From: an uncultured Clostridia bacterium
Lineage (GTDB): Bacteria; Bacillota; Clostridia; Christensenellales; Borkfalkiaceae
Direction: 5' to 3'
Length of the DNA: 61,813 nt
NCBI GenBank assembly: GCA_947598205.1
Contig: CANQFB010000008.1
Span: forward strand, 1 to 61,813
Shown here one piece after another: positions 41,781 to 53,130 of the stretch (within the stretch, counting starts at the first letter, position 1; each line of letters starts with the position of its first letter). The notes under the pieces are model-generated. The model was not told the origin of the DNA. It did not search any database and saw only the letters and a list, made by a program, of their open reading frames with translations. The translations under genes were made by a program, and so were the position numbers.

Positions 41781-43577
41781 TTAGAAATTGAGGTCGGACT
41801 TCTCCATAAGACCCGTCTTGATGAGGCCCTCCGCAAGGAGCTCTTCCTCGCTCCTGAATGCGAATTGCGAAGCGTAATCGACGGGCTCAATCTCTTCTTT
41901 AACGACGCCCAGCCGCTCTGCGAGAAGCTCGATGAGGCGGATGGAACGCTTGAGTGCGACATTGCTCTTTACCTTCATCATGAGCGGGGTGCGTTCATAC
42001 ATCTTGGTGTTGCCCGCAAACTTCTGGTGATAGACGGATTCGGGGAACTCCTCGGGGTTGAGGGCGAGGTACAGGCAGAGCGTCCTGCCGCGCACACCGA
42101 TCTTCGCCACCGTCTCGTTGTTGAAGGCAAAGCGATCGTTCGACCAATTCACCTGCGAGGTCATCTGCGGATAGGAGAGGAGAGCGTTCTTGAGATCGCT
42201 GTAATACTGCTTGACGGACTCTTCGCTCTCGATGATCTTCGCGGTGAAGCTCCTCTTCAAACGGGTCGTCATCTCGGGCGCGGGCTCATCCACGGCCTCG
42301 ACGGGCTCGACAGGTTCGGGTTCAACGGGCTCTTCCGCTACCGCCTCTGCGACCGCAAGTTCCTCGGCGGGCTCTTCCACGGGTTCTTCGACAGGTTCGG
42401 GCTCGGCGGGCTCTTCCACGGGCTCTTCGACGGGTTCGGGCTCGGCGGGTTCTTCCACGGGCTCTTCGACAGGTTCGGGCTCAGCGGGTTCTTCCACGGG
42501 CTCTTCGACAGGTTCGGGCTCGGCGGGCTCTTCCACGGGTTCTTCAACAGGTTCGGGCTCGGCGGGCTCTTCAACGGGCTCTTCGACAGGTTCGGGCTCG
42601 GCGGGCTCTTCCACGGGCTCTTCGACAGGAACCTCTTCTACAGGCTCTTCGGCGGGGGTCTCCTCGACGGGAGCGGCCGCGACAACGAGGCCTTCTTCTT
42701 TCAACATATCGACGACGCGGGTCGCAACTCCGTCGTAATCGAAGGGCTCTGCGGGAGTTTCTGCGGGCTCTTCCGCAGGGGTCTCCTCCTCGACGGGCTC
42801 TTCATCGACGACAGCGACGAGCAATCCCTGTTCCTTCAGAAGATCGACGACGCGGTTGGCGACGAACTCGTAATCGAAGGGTTCGGCGGGCTCTTCCGCA
42901 GGTTCTTCCACGGGGGTCTCCTCGACAGGCTCCTCCGCAGGTTCTTCCACGGGAGTCTCCTCGACGGGCTCTTCCGCGGGTTCCTCCTCGACGGGCTCTT
43001 CTACAGGCTCTTCTACAGGCTCTTCGACGGGAGTCTCCTCGGCGGGTTCTTCCACATCCTCGACCTCTTCGATCGTCCAACGCTCCTCGAGGATCTCGAC
43101 GACGCGGTTGGCGATGAGCTCGTAATCGATGGTTTCGTTGACCTTCTCTGCGATCGCATCCGTATCGGGTTCGGGCAGGACGGCCACGATCTTCTCGGCG
43201 AGTGTGTCGTAATCGAACTCATCATGGGCTTCCCCGGAAGTCTCCTCTGCGGGCTCATCCCCGCCGAGAAGTTCCTCGCGGAGATCGTCGATCTTCTTGC
43301 CGAGCGTCTCGGTGACAGAGGCCTGCGCGGCCTGAATGTCTGCCGCATTCTTCTCGCTGATCGCACTGAGCATCTGCTCTAAATATTGGATCTCGAGAAG
43401 GACGGGCTCGAGCTGTTCGCGGATCGCTTTCAAGATCGCATCGGAAGAAGAACCGCTCTGTGCGGAATTGAACTGCAATTCCTTAAGGACGGATTCCTTC
43501 GCCTCGTCGACCTTGGCCGTAAGCCCCTTGTAGATGCCCTCCAGAATGAGCGCATTGTTGTTGTTCATATCGGACAT
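41781..43577 (-). CDS. Glu/Pro-repeat protein with conserved C-terminal domain
   Basis: 598 residues, cytoplasmic, very acidic in the middle. Residues 1-110 are coiled-coil-like ([31 protein letters not shown]). Short helices of the type FDYDxVATRVVDxLKEE occur four times (near 120, 150, 245 and 285), separated by PVEEPAEE spacers. Then come about six copies of a 13-residue unit EPVEEPVEEPAEP. The C-terminal ~150 residues (RLKRSFTAKIIESEESVKQY onward) form a compact domain found alone in other Firmicutes proteins of unknown function. The repeats look like a flexible extended spacer. AGGTGAG precedes the ATG. A scaffolding role is a guess. Confidence 0.82.
   Translation of the reverse strand: MSDMNNNNALILEGIYKGLTAKVDEAKESVLKELQFNSAQSGSSSDAILKAIREQLEPVLLEIQYLEQMLSAISEKNAADIQAAQASVTETLGKKIDDLREELLGGDEPAEETSGEAHDEFDYDTLAEKIVAVLPEPDTDAIAEKVNETIDYELIANRVVEILEERWTIEEVEDVEEPAEETPVEEPVEEPVEEPVEEEPAEEPVEETPVEEPAEEPVEETPVEEPAEEPAEPFDYEFVANRVVDLLKEQGLLVAVVDEEPVEEETPAEEPAETPAEPFDYDGVATRVVDMLKEEGLVVAAAPVEETPAEEPVEEVPVEEPVEEPAEPEPVEEPVEEPAEPEPVEEPVEEPAEPEPVEEPVEEPAEPEPVEEPVEEPAEPEPVEEPVEEPAEPEPVEEPVEEPAEELAVAEAVAEEPVEPEPVEPVEAVDEPAPEMTTRLKRSFTAKIIESEESVKQYYSDLKNALLSYPQMTSQVNWSNDRFAFNNETVAKIGVRGRTLCLYLALNPEEFPESVYHQKFAGNTKMYERTPLMMKVKSNVALKRSIRLIELLAERLGVVKEEIEPVDYASQFAFRSEEELLAEGLIKTGLMEKSDLNF
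42367..42625 (-). repeat. 39-bp tandem repeats inside the Glu/Pro-rich gene
   Basis: About six in-frame 39-bp copies encode EPVEEPVEEPAEP. Copies differ mainly at third positions (GGGCTC/GGTTC, CACAGG/CGACGG). Copy number is likely to vary between strains. Confidence 0.85.
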
Positions 43578-43617
43578 AACTCACCTCTCCTCATGAAGCA
43601 ATTTTATCTCATTTCCT

Positions 43618-43646
43618 ATTTTACACTATCTTTGCGCAAATGTAAA
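43618..43646 (-). promoter_or_regulatory. Promoter of the Glu/Pro-repeat gene
   Basis: Minus strand: TTTACA (43646-43641), 17 bp, TAAAAT (43623-43618). From here to 43863 is AT-rich then GC-rich, with one ACATGGTA motif (43723-43730) and no gene. Confidence 0.75.
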
Positions 43647-43863
43647 TATTTTTGCGAAAAAAATTTATGAAAAAGCGCATTTTTTTTTACAAAAACGGCA
43701 TTTTTGCGCCCCATGACCGCAAACATGGTACCCACGTGCGGCAAAAAACGTGAATTTTTCCATTCTTTTCCGCCGCGAAGAACCGTGTCGCGCATGCCGC
43801 CGCCCTCCCGCCGCGGCGCAAACCATGTCGGCGGCGGGCCGAAATTTTTTTGGCGGCCCTTCT

Positions 43864-44679
43864 TCAGAGTTTCTTGCGCGGTAGGGCGCGCCGCGAAAGC
43901 CGTCCGCGGTTGAACACCATGCCCACCGTAAAACAGATCATCATCCAATAGACGAAGAGCAGCCCCGCGACGACGAGGGAGAGCGCGCCGTAGAGCCTTT
44001 CTCCCCCCGAAAAACGGAGATAGACGAAGAAGATCGCCGAAGCCCCCAGCCAGAGCGCGGCCGTGACGAGACTTCCCGCGACCGTCTCGGAGGGCGAGAG
44101 CGCATACGGGCTCACATAGGCGTTCAAGATCCATGCGGAGAAAAATCCCACGAGGAAGAGGAGGATATATTCGGCGGGATAGGCGAGCCAAGGCGAGAGA
44201 AAGCGCACGGCATATACGCCCGCCAGCAGGACGGCGACCGCCGCCGCAAAGAAGAGGAGGACGAGGAAAGTAAGCCCGATGGCCGAGAGACGCACCTTCC
44301 AGCCATGCTTGGCCCGTTTTTCGTCATAGACGATCTCCCCGCTCCGTCGGAGATGGTAAAAAAAACTACTGCTCGACCAGAGCGTCGTCGCGAGGAAAAA
44401 GATGCTCACGCCGCTCGCGGCCCCCTCCGCATTCTCCTTGAGGAAGAGGAGGACGTCGCGCGCCCAACCGAAAAGTTCGAGCTCGAGGACGTCTTCCGCG
44501 GGAAGAGAATTTCCGAAGAGAAGGGTGAGCCAGAAGAGGAAGGGCACGAGCGAGAGCACCAAAAAGAAGGCGAGCGTGCCCGCGATGGTCGTGAATTTGT
44601 GTGCGGCGAGGGTGCTGTAGAATTGTTTTGCACGTATAAACAGCCGCCTCGGCCCGCTCCCCTTCTTCCCCTTTTTCAT
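43864..44679 (-). CDS. YihY/BrkB-family membrane protein
   Basis: 271 residues, six transmembrane helices (about 32-55, 90-110, 130-160, 170-195, 205-230 and 235-255) after a basic N-terminus (KKGKKGSGPRRLFIRAK). Family features are the first-helix region GTLAFFLVLSLVPF, SPYALSPSETVAGSLVTA, and RLYGALSLVVAGLLFVYWM. The family was once called RNase BN in error; it is probably an envelope transporter of unknown substrate. A TATAAA lies only two bases before the ATG, too close for it to be the promoter. Confidence 0.88.
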   Translation of the reverse strand: MKKGKKGSGPRRLFIRAKQFYSTLAAHKFTTIAGTLAFFLVLSLVPFLFWLTLLFGNSLPAEDVLELELFGWARDVLLFLKENAEGAASGVSIFFLATTLWSSSSFFYHLRRSGEIVYDEKRAKHGWKVRLSAIGLTFLVLLFFAAAVAVLLAGVYAVRFLSPWLAYPAEYILLFLVGFFSAWILNAYVSPYALSPSETVAGSLVTAALWLGASAIFFVYLRFSGGERLYGALSLVVAGLLFVYWMMICFTVGMVFNRGRLSRRALPRKKL

Positions 44680-44734
44680 ATTTTATAGTGTGTGCAAACG
44701 CAAGGGAAACATGAGGGGGCATTCATCTTCTAAT

Positions 44735-44990
44735 TACGTCATTCCGAGCCGCGTCGAGGAAGCACCTTATTTTTATAATGCGGTGACCCTTCGACTACGC
44801 TCAGGGTGACGATTGGAGATGTCACCCACCCCCCTACCCCCTCCGAGCGGGAGGGGGTAACGGACTGCGTATTAGGGGATTCTCTACTTCGCGCTTCGCG
44901 CTCGTGCCGCCCTTCGACGACGATGAGAACGTGCGGGCGGGGCGGGCTACGCCCCTCGGAATGACGCGGTGCGCGGGATAGAATGACGCG
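44735..44990. repeat. Nested intergenic repeats
   Basis: A CCCTTCGACTACGCTCAGGG unit (about 44787), a CCCCCTCCGAGCGGGAGGGG hairpin (about 44840), and a GTCATTCCGAG...GAGAATCCCC unit read on the minus strand (44873-44965), interrupted by the GGCACGAG/GAAGTA core (44885-44945). No gene in 44680-44994. Confidence 0.85.
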
Positions 44991-44994
44991 CACG

Positions 44995-45022
44995 AAAAAA
45001 GCACGCCGAGGCGTGCTTTTTT
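44995..45022 (-). terminator. Terminator of tuf
   Basis: Stem AAAAAAGCACGC (44995-45006)/GCGTGCTTTTTT (45011-45022), loop CGAG. Confidence 0.92.
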
Positions 45023-45037
45023 ATGCTTTGATTAAGA

Positions 45038-46258
<1,221 letters not shown>

Positions 46259-46371
46259 TTTGAGTTTTCCTCCAAATTTTTTTATTTTTTGATAACTTTT
46301 TCCGCCTTTTCGGGGCGGAAGCGCAGCTATCTATCATTTCAGATATTCAGCTGGTTCGCTTGTCAAGCCCT

Positions 46372-46400
46372 ATTATAGCCTATCGGGAAAATTTTTGCAA
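46372..46400 (-). promoter_or_regulatory. Separate promoter of tuf
   Basis: Minus strand: TTGCAA (46400-46395), 17 bp, TATAAT (46377-46372). It gives a long 5' leader of about 107 nt with a GCGGAAG-type hairpin near 46300-46325. Confidence 0.85.
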
Positions 46401-46453
46401 GAAAATTCACGGAAATTTTTGCATTTTTTTCCTTTTCGGCGCATATGAGAGCT

Positions 46454-48535
46454 TTAGTTCTTCGCGGAGCGGCCCGTGATGATCTTTTCCGCGATGGAGC
46501 GGGGCACCTCGAAGTAGTGGTCGAACTGCATGGTGAACTGCCCTCTTCCCTGCGTCCTCGAACGGAGTTCGGTCGCATAGCCGAACATCTCGGAGAGCGG
46601 GATCTGGGCGTCGATGATCTTCGCGCCGTTCCGATCGTCTGTGCCGACGATGGTGCCGCGGCGGGAAGAGACGTTGCCCATCAGATCGCCGAAGTAATCT
46701 TCGGGGGTGATGATCTGCACCTTCATGATGGGTTCCAAAAGGACGGGGTGCGCCTTTTCCATACCGTTTTTGAAGGCCATAGAGCCCGCGATCTTGAAGG
46801 CCATTTCGGAGGAGTCCACTTCGTGGAAACTTCCGTCGTACACTTCCACCTTGAAGTCCACGACCTCGTAACCCGCGAGGAACCCGTTCTTTGCGGCCTC
46901 CTGAACGCCCTTATCGATGGCGGGTATGAATTCCTTGGGAATGGAGCCGCCAACGGTGAGATCCTCGAAGGCATAGCCCGCGCCGGGCTCTTGCGGAATG
47001 AGGCGGATCTTGCAATGGCCGTATTGGCCCTTGCCGCCCGACTGCCGCTTATACATGCCCTCTGCCTCGACGGCATTGCGGAAGGTCTCGCGGTATGCGA
47101 CCTGCGGCGCGCCGACGTTGGCTTCGACGTGGAATTCCCGAAGAAGCCTGTCCACGATGATATCGAGGTGCAACTCGCCCATGCCCGCGATGATGGTCTG
47201 CCCCGTCTCCTTATCGGTGTATGTCTTGAAGGTGGGGTCTTCTTCCGCAAGTTTCACGAGGGCGAGCGTCATCTTCTCCTGCCCCGCCTTGGTCTTGGGC
47301 TCCAAAGAGAGCTGGATGACGGGTTCGGGGAACTCCATCTTCTCGAGGACGATGGGATGTTTCTCGTCGCAGAGCGTATCGCCCGTCGTCGTGTTTTTGA
47401 GCCCGACGATGGCGCAGATGTCGCCCGAATAGATCTCGGTGATGTCTTTGCGCTCGTTGGCGTGCATCTGCACGAGACGGCCCACGCGCTCCTTCTTCTC
47501 CTTGGTGGAGTTATAGACGTAGGAACCCGCCTCGAGCACGCCCGAGTAGCAACGGAAATAGGCGAGCGAACCCACGAAGGGATCGGTCGCGATCTTGAAG
47601 GCGAGGCCCGCAAAAGGCTCGCTGTCCGAAGTCTTCCTCTCCTCCTCTTTGCCCGTCACGGGGTTTGTCCCCTTCACATGGTCCACGTCGAGGGGGCTGG
47701 GCAGGAAATGGATAACGGCGTCGAGCAGGAACTGCACGCCCTTATTCTTATAGGAAGAGCCGCAGAGCATGGGCACGGCCTCGAGACGGAGACAGCGCTC
47801 GCGGAGCCCCGCGATAATATCTTCGGCAGAGAGATCCCCCTCCTCGAAGAATTTCTCCATGAGCCCGTCGTTGGCGGAAGCCGCCTCTTCGACGAGCTTT
47901 GCATGGTATTCCTCGGCGAGGGCCTGCAAATCGGCGGGAATGGCTTCCTTGCGGAAATCCTTCCCCAAATCGTCGTAATAGACCTCCGCCTCCATGCGGA
48001 TGAGGTCGATGATACCGCGGAAGGCGGTCTCCTTCCCGATGGGAAGTTCGATGGGCACGGGGTTTGCGCCGAGGCGCTCGCGGATCATGCGCTCTACGCG
48101 GTAAAAGTCCGCCCCGTTGATGTCCATCTTGTTCACATATGCGATACGGGGCACCTTGTAGGTATCGGCCTGACGCCACACCGTCTCGGATTGAGGTTCG
48201 ACGCCGCCCTTCGCGCAGAAGGTGGCGACGGCTCCGTCCAAAACGCGCAGAGACCGCTCCACTTCAACGGTGAAATCAACGTGTCCGGGGGTATCGATAA
48301 TGTTGAAGCGATGGCCCTTCCATATGCAGGTGGTCGCGGCGGAAGTGATGGTGATGCCGCGCTCCTGTTCCTGCACCATCCAGTCCATGGTCGCCGCGCC
48401 TTCGTGGACCTCGCCGATCTTGTGCGTCTTGCCCGTGTAGAACAGGATGCGTTCGGTCGTCGTCGTCTTCCCGGCGTCGATATGCGCCATGATCCCGAAA
48501 TTTCTCGTGTGGTTTAAGTCGTATTCTCTTGCCAT
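46454..48535 (-). CDS. fusA: Elongation factor G
   Basis: 693 residues; the GTPase that drives translocation. G1 is [12 protein letters not shown], switch [13 protein letters not shown]3 DTPGHVDF, G4 NKMD, G5 GSSYKNKG. Domain II motif [16 protein letters not shown] and domain [21 protein letters not shown] follow. Normal length. It follows rpsG by 24 bp. Confidence 0.98.
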   Translation of the reverse strand: MAREYDLNHTRNFGIMAHIDAGKTTTTERILFYTGKTHKIGEVHEGAATMDWMVQEQERGITITSAATTCIWKGHRFNIIDTPGHVDFTVEVERSLRVLDGAVATFCAKGGVEPQSETVWRQADTYKVPRIAYVNKMDINGADFYRVERMIRERLGANPVPIELPIGKETAFRGIIDLIRMEAEVYYDDLGKDFRKEAIPADLQALAEEYHAKLVEEAASANDGLMEKFFEEGDLSAEDIIAGLRERCLRLEAVPMLCGSSYKNKGVQFLLDAVIHFLPSPLDVDHVKGTNPVTGKEEERKTSDSEPFAGLAFKIATDPFVGSLAYFRCYSGVLEAGSYVYNSTKEKKERVGRLVQMHANERKDITEIYSGDICAIVGLKNTTTGDTLCDEKHPIVLEKMEFPEPVIQLSLEPKTKAGQEKMTLALVKLAEEDPTFKTYTDKETGQTIIAGMGELHLDIIVDRLLREFHVEANVGAPQVAYRETFRNAVEAEGMYKRQSGGKGQYGHCKIRLIPQEPGAGYAFEDLTVGGSIPKEFIPAIDKGVQEAAKNGFLAGYEVVDFKVEVYDGSFHEVDSSEMAFKIAGSMAFKNGMEKAHPVLLEPIMKVQIITPEDYFGDLMGNVSSRRGTIVGTDDRNGAKIIDAQIPLSEMFGYATELRSRTQGRGQFTMQFDHYFEVPRSIAEKIITGRSAKN

Positions 48536-48559
48536 TGTTTGCCTCTAAATTCAGAGCGA

Positions 48560-49030
48560 TCAGAAGCGGAAATGCGCGAACGCCTTGTTCGCCTCTGCCA
48601 TTCTGTGAGTATCTTCCTTCTTTTTCACCGATCCGCCCGTGTTGTTGTAGGCGTCCATAAGTTCGGCCGCGAGCTTTTTATAGGTCTCGCGCTCGGAACG
48701 CTTTCTCGTGTTGAGAACGAGCCAGCGGATGGCGAGCGTCTGGCGGCGTTCGGGCCTGATCTCGATGGGGACCTGATAGTTCGCACCGCCGACACGCCTT
48801 GCCTTGACCTCGACCGTGGGGGTGATGTTCGCGAGGGCCTGCGTGAAGATGTCCATGGGCTCCATGTTCATCTTCTCGCCCATGAGCTTGAATGCGTCGT
48901 AGACGATCTTCTGCGCGACGCTCTTTTCGCCGTCGAGCATGATCTGGTTGATGAGCTTGGTGACGACCTTGCTCCCGTACAGGGGGTCGGGAAGGACGTC
49001 TCTCTTGGGAATATTGCCTCTTCTCGGCAT
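48560..49030 (-). CDS. rpsG: Ribosomal protein S7
   Basis: 156 residues. It has the N-terminal [20 protein letters not shown] motif and the rRNA-binding [21 protein letters not shown] motif, and ends [13 protein letters not shown]. Length is standard. In the str operon; S7 is the usual translational autoregulator of this operon in other bacteria. Confidence 0.98.
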   Translation of the reverse strand: MPRRGNIPKRDVLPDPLYGSKVVTKLINQIMLDGEKSVAQKIVYDAFKLMGEKMNMEPMDIFTQALANITPTVEVKARRVGGANYQVPIEIRPERRQTLAIRWLVLNTRKRSERETYKKLAAELMDAYNNTGGSVKKKEDTHRMAEANKAFAHFRF

Positions 49031-49327
49031 TTTTCTATCCTCCTTGTTTGATTTTTCAGCGGCTGTTGCCGCGCGTGGGTTTCCCCTTCAATTAAGCTAT
49101 CGCTTGCTTTTTATAAAGTAGCGAACCTTCTCCCCCGCAAGCGGGGAATACTGCCTACTTTCCTCGGGCCCTCAAAAAGAAATTCCGAAATAAGTAGGGA
49201 GATTGAAATTCACGAAGACTTTCGTGACGGGACGGAGCTCTACGCTCCGCTACATCGCGCTACGCGCTCGTGCCGCGCTTAGTCTACAAATAGAAACTTC
49301 GCGCGGGGCAGGATGATGCCTTTGGCA
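49031..49327. repeat. Repeat-containing gap inside the str operon
   Basis: 297 bp separate rpsL from rpsG, which are normally much closer. The gap holds a minus-oriented dispersed core (49251-49310, GGCACGAG/GAAGTTT form) with hairpins GGAGCTCTACGCTCC and GCGCTACGCGC, plus a CCCGCAAGCGGGG hairpin near 49137. No gene is seen. Confidence 0.8.
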
Positions 49328-49699
49328 TCACTTGGGGCGTTTTGCGCCGTACTTGCTGCGCGCCTGTTTGCGCTTGGCAACGCCTGCCGTATCCAAAGCG
49401 CCGCGGATGATGTGGTAGCGGACGCCGGGCAGATCTTTGACTCTTCCGCCGCGGATGAGCACGGAGCTGTGCTCCTGCAGGTTATGACCTTCGCCGGGAA
49501 TGTAGACGGTACCTTCCTGCTTGTTGGTCAGCCTGACTCTCGCGATCTTACGAAGCGCCGAATTGGGCTTCTTGGGAGAAGTCGTCGTCACCGAGAGGCA
49601 CACGCCGCGCTTTTGGGGGCAACGGTCGAGAATGGGGCACTTGGACTTGAAGGCCTCGCGCTCTCTGCCTTTCTTGATGAGCTGGTTGATCGTGGGCAT
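49328..49699 (-). CDS. rpsL: Ribosomal protein S12
   Basis: 123 residues. It starts [12 protein letters not shown] and includes the decoding-site region [14 protein letters not shown] with the Lys whose change gives streptomycin resistance in other bacteria. It continues [20 protein letters not shown]. First gene of the str operon, with AGGAGG before the ATG. Confidence 0.98.
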   Translation of the reverse strand: MPTINQLIKKGREREAFKSKCPILDRCPQKRGVCLSVTTTSPKKPNSALRKIARVRLTNKQEGTVYIPGEGHNLQEHSSVLIRGGRVKDLPGVRYHIIRGALDTAGVAKRKQARSKYGAKRPK

Positions 49700-49797
49700 A
49701 CTGTTTTTTACCTCCTTGTCTTATTTCGGAATATCTTCAAAATCAAACGATTTGAAGAGTTTGATTGAGCCTTTTTTCCGCGCAATTTTTCTGTACA

Positions 49798-49860
49798 CGA
49801 AAAAAGACGCCTTTTCCAAGGCACGTCTTACATTTTAACAAAGCAAACGGGCTTTGTCAA
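49798..49860 (-). promoter_or_regulatory. str operon promoter and leader hairpin
   Basis: Minus strand: TTGACA (49860-49855), 17 bp, TAAAAT (49837-49832). The RNA begins near 49825 with GCCTT/AAGGC hairpin (49821-49811) and then U6. Further down, CTTCAAA/TTTTGAAG and ATCAAAC/GTTTGAT (about 49745-49775) are overlapping alternative stems before the rpsL ribosome site. Confidence 0.8.
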
Positions 49861-49934
49861 ACGTTTTGCGCACATCTGTTGCAAATTTTTGACACTTTTT
49901 CTATATTTATAATAGGTTAAAGAAAATTATCCGA

Positions 49935-50050
49935 AGCCTTCCCCTCTCGGGGGAAGGTGTCGCGGCACCGCCGCGACGGATGAGGGGCAAATGGCCCTGC
50001 CCCCGTCCACGAGGGCGGGTGGCACGGCTTCACCGTGACAGGTGGGGGCT
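49935..50050. repeat. GC-rich palindromic intergenic repeat
   Basis: CTTCCCCTCTCGGGGGAAG is followed by GTCGCGGC/GCCGCGAC and a second CGGCTTCACCGTG hairpin ending GTGGGGGC. Family members lie at 26613, 27460, 44840, 51309 and 56900. Confidence 0.8.
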
Positions 50051-50073
50051 TTCTCATATTCATGAAGCGGTGT

Positions 50074-50517
50074 TCAGTAGTCCGTTCTGCCGATGAGATA
50101 ATCGACGGAGACATTCATGTAGGCTGCAACTTTCATCACGCTCAAAAGGTCGGGAGTCGCGCCCTTCGACCACTTCGTAAAATACATATCTTTGATTTCC
50201 GTATCCCTTGCAATGCGGTAACGCGAGAAACCCTGCTCAGTCATAACTTTGCGCAAATTCTGATAGAACGGAGGGAGTTCACGCGCAGTTACTTTACGGT
50301 CGATCTCGGACATGCCCGCCAGATAATCGATGGAACATTCAAAAAAGTCCGCAACCTTGACGGCATTGGAAAGGGAGATGAGCGCCCCACCTTTCAGCCA
50401 CATCGCGACGGTAGTAAAATGTACGCCGACCTTTTCCGCCAGCTCACGCGTCGTCATCTGCCCTGCGTCAAACATCAAATCTTTCAGATGCTCGGGAAAC
50501 CGTGATAAGTTCGACAT
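50074..50517 (-). CDS. Double XRE-domain regulator, copy 2
   Basis: 147 residues containing two helix-turn-helix domains in one chain: residues about 8-60 (MTTRELAEKVGVHFTTVAMW...SIDYLAGMSE) and about 80-147 (GFSRYRIARDTEIKDMYFTK...SVDYLIGRTDY). The protein is paralogous over its full length to the neighbour at 50558-50998, and both end RTDY. A pseudo-dimeric DNA binder is likely. The start MSNLSRF follows a GGGGGG run. Confidence 0.85.
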   Translation of the reverse strand: MSNLSRFPEHLKDLMFDAGQMTTRELAEKVGVHFTTVAMWLKGGALISLSNAVKVADFFECSIDYLAGMSEIDRKVTARELPPFYQNLRKVMTEQGFSRYRIARDTEIKDMYFTKWSKGATPDLLSVMKVAAYMNVSVDYLIGRTDY

Positions 50518-50557
50518 AAACCCCCCAAAATCTGCGGCTTCCTTAAGAAGCTGTATT

Positions 50558-50998
50558 TTAGTAGTCCGTTCTGCCGATAAGATAATCGACGGGTACACCC
50601 AAATATTGGGCGATCTTGCACACCGTGGTAAGAAGCGGCATATCTCCGCGCGCCCACTTTGTAAAGAGTACGTCTGCGACAACATCCTTTGAAAGACGAT
50701 AGCGCGAAACAGCACATTCTGCCATCACCTTTCGCAAATTTTCGTAAAAAGACGGGAGCTGTCGCGCCGAAACTTTTCGGTCAACCTCGGACATGCCTGC
50801 CAGATAATCAATGGAGCACTCGAAATAGTTTGCAAGTTTTACAGCATTCTCAAGAGTAATATCCGCCTGCGCATTCATCCATCTGCGCACCGTCGGTCCC
50901 GAAACACCAAGCGCCGCCGCAAGCGCCTCGGACTTGATCTGTCCGCAGTCGAACATGAGTTCTTTAAGCCTCTCCGAGAGTTTCGACATGATTTCCAT
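50558..50998 (-). CDS. Double XRE-domain regulator, copy 1
   Basis: 146 residues with two HTH domains: about 10-65 (IKSEALAAALGVSGPTVRRW, then SIDYLAGMSE) and about 85-146 (SRYRLSKDVVADVLFTKW, then PVDYLIGRTDY). It has the GAGGGAAG ribosome site at ATG 50998 and a promoter near 51023-51055 that diverges from the small gene at 51102. Tandem paralogy with 50074-50517 indicates a recent gene duplication (the repeat TAGTCCGTTCTGCCGAT at both 3' ends). Confidence 0.86.
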   Translation of the reverse strand: MEIMSKLSERLKELMFDCGQIKSEALAAALGVSGPTVRRWMNAQADITLENAVKLANYFECSIDYLAGMSEVDRKVSARQLPSFYENLRKVMAECAVSRYRLSKDVVADVLFTKWARGDMPLLTTVCKIAQYLGVPVDYLIGRTDY

Positions 50999-51022
50999 AA
51001 ACTTCCCTCTTTTCGACAATAA

Positions 51023-51079
51023 ATTATCCTACCAACACGCACATTTTTCTTGCAAATATACATGTTACAGGGTTATAAT
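51023..51079. promoter_or_regulatory. Divergent promoters sharing a palindromic -35 box
   Basis: TTGCAA at 51050-51055 is its own reverse complement. To the right, 18 bp then TATAAT (51074-51079) drives the gene at 51102. To the left, 18 bp then TAGGAT (51031-51026) drives the XRE gene. Both polymerases would contact the same hexamer, so the promoters should exclude each other. Confidence 0.7.
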
Positions 51080-51101
51080 ATTGTCAAAAAGGAGAAAAAC
51101 T

Positions 51102-51299
51102 ATGAACAGCGAAAGAGAAATTTATGAAGAGGCACTACGGGAAGAACGCATCGATGAGAGGGAACTCACCCGCGAGATCCTTCCCCTCTTGAAAGAAAAC
51201 TTCCTCGCCGTCTGCCGCCTTAGCGAGGACGGCATCACGATTCGCTTTTTAAACGGGCAGAAGGCAACCATCGCCGTTTGGTTCGACGACCGCGCATAA
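51102..51299 (+). CDS. Small acidic hypothetical protein
   Basis: 65 residues. The N-terminal half is a charged helix (EREIYEEALREERIDERELT); the second half is beta-like (GITIRFLNGQKATIAVWFDD). No known domain. AAAGGAG precedes the ATG and a TTGCAA-18-TATAAT promoter lies upstream. Divergent from a double-XRE repressor-like gene, its likely regulator. Confidence 0.75.
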   Translation: MNSEREIYEEALREERIDERELTREILPLLKENFLAVCRLSEDGITIRFLNGQKATIAVWFDDRA

Positions 51300-51308
51300 A
51301 AATAAATG

Positions 51309-51370
51309 GCAAAGCCCTACCCATTTTAAGGGGGAGGGTGGCACGGCATCGCCGTGACGGGTGGGGGCAT
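51309..51370. repeat. GC-rich palindromic intergenic repeat
   Basis: GGGGGAGGGTGGCACGGC, then ATCGCCGTGACGGGTGGGGG: CACGGC pairs with GCCGTG. Same family as 49935-50050. Confidence 0.8.
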
Positions 51371-51410
51371 GTCTTCTTTCCTTATTCTCAATAAAATCGC
51401 ATGGAAAATG

Positions 51411-51439
51411 TTGACAAATGCCTATAATCGCGTTAAAAT
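51411..51439 (+). promoter_or_regulatory. Promoter of pgk
   Basis: TTGACA (51411-51416), 17 bp, TAAAAT (51434-51439). Confidence 0.85.
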
Positions 51440-51479
51440 GTAAAAGAAAAAAATGTAAAATTTCGGAGGGTCATCCACT

Positions 51480-52784
<1,305 letters not shown>

Positions 52785-52812
52785 TTCCCGCAGGGAACAA
52801 AAGGAGAAGATC

Positions 52813-53124
52813 ATGATTTCCAAACCCAAAAACCTCTACGAAACCTACAAACTCTTTTTATTGCTGTTCACGATCATCCTGCCCGTCGTGGCGGGATTGT
52901 GCCTCATCCTCTCCATCCTCGTGTTCTGCCTCGCCTCCTCCGTGTGGTGGATCGGGTTGCTCTTCCTCCTCTTCGGCCTCGCCGCCCTCGGCGTATGGTG
53001 GCTGATCAGGAACTTCATCCGCGAGGCTATGAAGGAAGAGAAGAAGCAGGAAGAACTCCGCGCCGCCGCCAACGGCGAGACGCCCGAAGATGCGCCTTTG
53101 GAAGAAGCTCCGCAAGAAGAATGA
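52813..53124 (+). CDS. Small two-helix membrane protein
   Basis: 103 residues. Two close transmembrane helices (about 17-40 and 44-66) are followed by a charged, Glu/Ala-rich tail with REAMKEEKKQEELRAA. No family recognised. AAGGAG before the ATG. It sits between pgk and tpiA with a terminator after it, so it is co-transcribed with pgk. Real, but of unknown function. Confidence 0.78.
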   Translation: MISKPKNLYETYKLFLLLFTIILPVVAGLCLILSILVFCLASSVWWIGLLFLLFGLAALGVWWLIRNFIREAMKEEKKQEELRAAANGETPEDAPLEEAPQEE

Positions 53125-53130
53125 TCGCAA

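Noticed and set aside
42367..42625. Regular repeats resembling a CRISPR array
   Set aside because: The 39-bp units are contiguous, in frame and without spacers; they encode EPVEEPVEEPAEP.
44677..44700. YihY gene as a fourth leaderless gene
   Set aside because: TATAAA is only 2 nt before the ATG, so the predicted start would fall inside the coding region, and no -35 box has proper spacing.
46445..48517. A 690-residue frame antisense to fusA
   Set aside because: Fully overlaps a certain gene; similar shadows occur opposite rarA, pgk, tuf and the phospho-sugar mutase.
49880..49920. TTGACA and TATAAT near 49890 as a plus-strand promoter
   Set aside because: The spacing is only about 13 bp and no gene follows on that strand.
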